Of a stretch of 64,000 nucleotides of DNA, positions 63,301 to 64,000 are shown in pieces. Origin of the DNA: Spirodela intermedia (Eukaryota > Streptophyta > Magnoliopsida > Alismatales > Araceae); the NCBI GenBank assembly GCA_902729315.2, contig LR746266.1, positions 1,183,001 to 1,247,000 on the forward strand, in the 5' to 3' direction. The number at the start of each line of letters is the position of its first letter. Position 1 is the stretch's first letter. The position numbers and the translations under genes are program-made. Under the pieces are notes generated by a model, which worked only from the letters and a program-made list of their open reading frames with translations, was not told where the DNA came from and did no database searches.

Positions 63301-64000
63301 AGAACACGAATCGATGATGAATTGATACTGTTGTTTTGGTTATATCCAGGTAGAAGTTAGAATTTCAGTTAGGCAAATGAAGCAGAGAAGGAATCTTAGA
63401 AAAAAAAGCCTATGTACAGAAAATGGATACAAATAAAAGGAAGTGGCGAAATATCAAGTGTTACATCTCAATGATATGTATTTTAGACATCTGAACATTC
63501 TGGGCGGTTGGTCGTAGAGAATATATTCTCAATGGCTTCAGCAGTTCCATTTTCTCACAGTTAGTGTCAGATAACTGTGCAATAATTTTTTTTCTAGCCT
63601 TTCACTTGTCTCAAGACTTCTTCCATGCCTTTTTTCCTTTTGTTTTAGAGTAAAATCAATTAAATTGATAGCAAGTGTAACTTGCCTTGTACACTTTCCA
63701 CAGATGTTTTGATTGACGGAAGTTAACTTTTAAATCTACACTTTCTTGGAAAATATGATATCTTAACCTATGATTCCCTGCATTGCGATCAGGATTGCAC
63801 ATCCAAGATCCACTTCTAATGTTGTGTGAGAACCTTTGATACTTTACAGAGCAATTATCTACTCGAGGGGAAATTTGACCCCCGTTAGGTGGTTAAAGTT
63901 TTGTTGGCTCTCATAGCAGCCTTTTGTAGTTATTATCGACAAAGTTGCTCGGATTCAGTCGTCAAAAACTTGCCTTATTGGCCAATGTTCTCTCTGAACT
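57334..64000 (+). CDS. SCY1-like pseudokinase, CTEXP-type, 5' part
   Basis: Six exons are visible: 57334-57459, 58318-58416, 58930-59078, 61028-61100, 62013-62135 and 62878-62986. They encode the first 226 codons, and the gene continues beyond 64000. The next expected exon (GCLIYEL-like) is not visible in 62987-64000. Translation gives MLKFLKGVVAGSGSGLKDLP, YNIGEPYASAWGSW, then a degenerate N-lobe (DDGSSVSIFSL, AGRNGVKRLRT), HPNILSFLHSTEVE, IYIVTEPVMPLSEKIKELG, and the C-lobe VHGNVCLSSVVV and LHAFDVLSEF. The VAIK lysine, HRD and DFG are all replaced, as in SCY1 pseudokinases. The family acts in Golgi/ER trafficking and, for the CTEXP/Cex1p subgroup, in cytoplasmic tRNA export. HEAT repeats should follow outside the window. 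Confidence 0.92.
61607..61975 (+). repeat. Minisatellite, 71-bp unit, five copies, in an intron
   Basis: Units starting at a TCAGCATATGCTGTT-like phrase begin at about 61608, 61677, 61748, 61818 and 61889, with a partial sixth near 61960. Spacing is 69-71 bp. The fourth and fifth units are nearly identical, so the array has grown recently. It lies in the intron between exons 4 and 5 of the SCY1-like gene. Confidence 0.9.

Noticed and set aside
1-64000. CRISPR arrays, operons and bacterial-type signals
   Set aside because: The window is clearly nuclear plant DNA with spliced genes. No regularly spaced short repeat with unique spacers was seen.

Overview
The window is nuclear DNA from a flowering plant. 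The coding genes are split by many GT-AG introns. Their products are plant-specific: a CYP73A cinnamate 4-hydroxylase, a vacuolar sorting receptor, a plastid fatty-acid exporter, a PXC2-type LRR receptor-like kinase and a U-box protein of the PUB62 type. GC-rich exons (the P450 and LRR genes), AT-rich introns and many long CT/GA microsatellites fit a monocot or early-diverging angiosperm. I cannot place the species.

Layout. 1-9.7 kb is gene-poor repeat DNA. It holds a structurally complete but dead Ty1/copia element (4393-8513) with matching short LTRs, a primer-binding site, a purine tract and a 5-bp target duplication. From 10 to 43 kb lies a gene island with six genes: an unrecognised multi-pass membrane protein (+, 9995-13467), a PUB62-like U-box protein (-, 15351-19182), a PXC2-like LRR receptor kinase (-, 21046-24092), an Arc1p/EMAP-II-like tRNA-binding protein (+, 25313-31440), a FAX3-like fatty acid exporter (+, 32130-36361) and a vacuolar sorting receptor (-, 37454-42542). 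From 43.5 to 49 kb there is AT-rich, gene-less DNA. The cinnamate 4-hydroxylase gene follows (+, 49439-51267). From about 51.9 to 56.1 kb is an old Ty3/gypsy-like element on the minus strand. The last gene is a SCY1-like/CTEXP pseudokinase (+, from 57334) that runs off the right edge.

Exon structures were read by hand from splice signals. In every gene listed the reading frame closes across all introns. The reconstructed lengths are 296, 417, 973, 350, 320, 623 and 502 residues, plus 193 codons of the partial gene, and those of the recognised complete genes match what I know of their families.

The genes do not form one pathway. Two of them, the tRNA-binding cofactor and the CTEXP-type protein, both act in tRNA biology. 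The tRNA-binding gene has a promoter of telo-box plus site II type, as expected for the translation machinery. The C4H promoter has three AC elements, as expected for phenylpropanoid genes. I found no convincing undescribed multi-gene system. The best leads are the orphan membrane protein, a receptor kinase with both catalytic motifs altered, an inverted internal segment in the copia element, and several intronic or intergenic tandem duplications.
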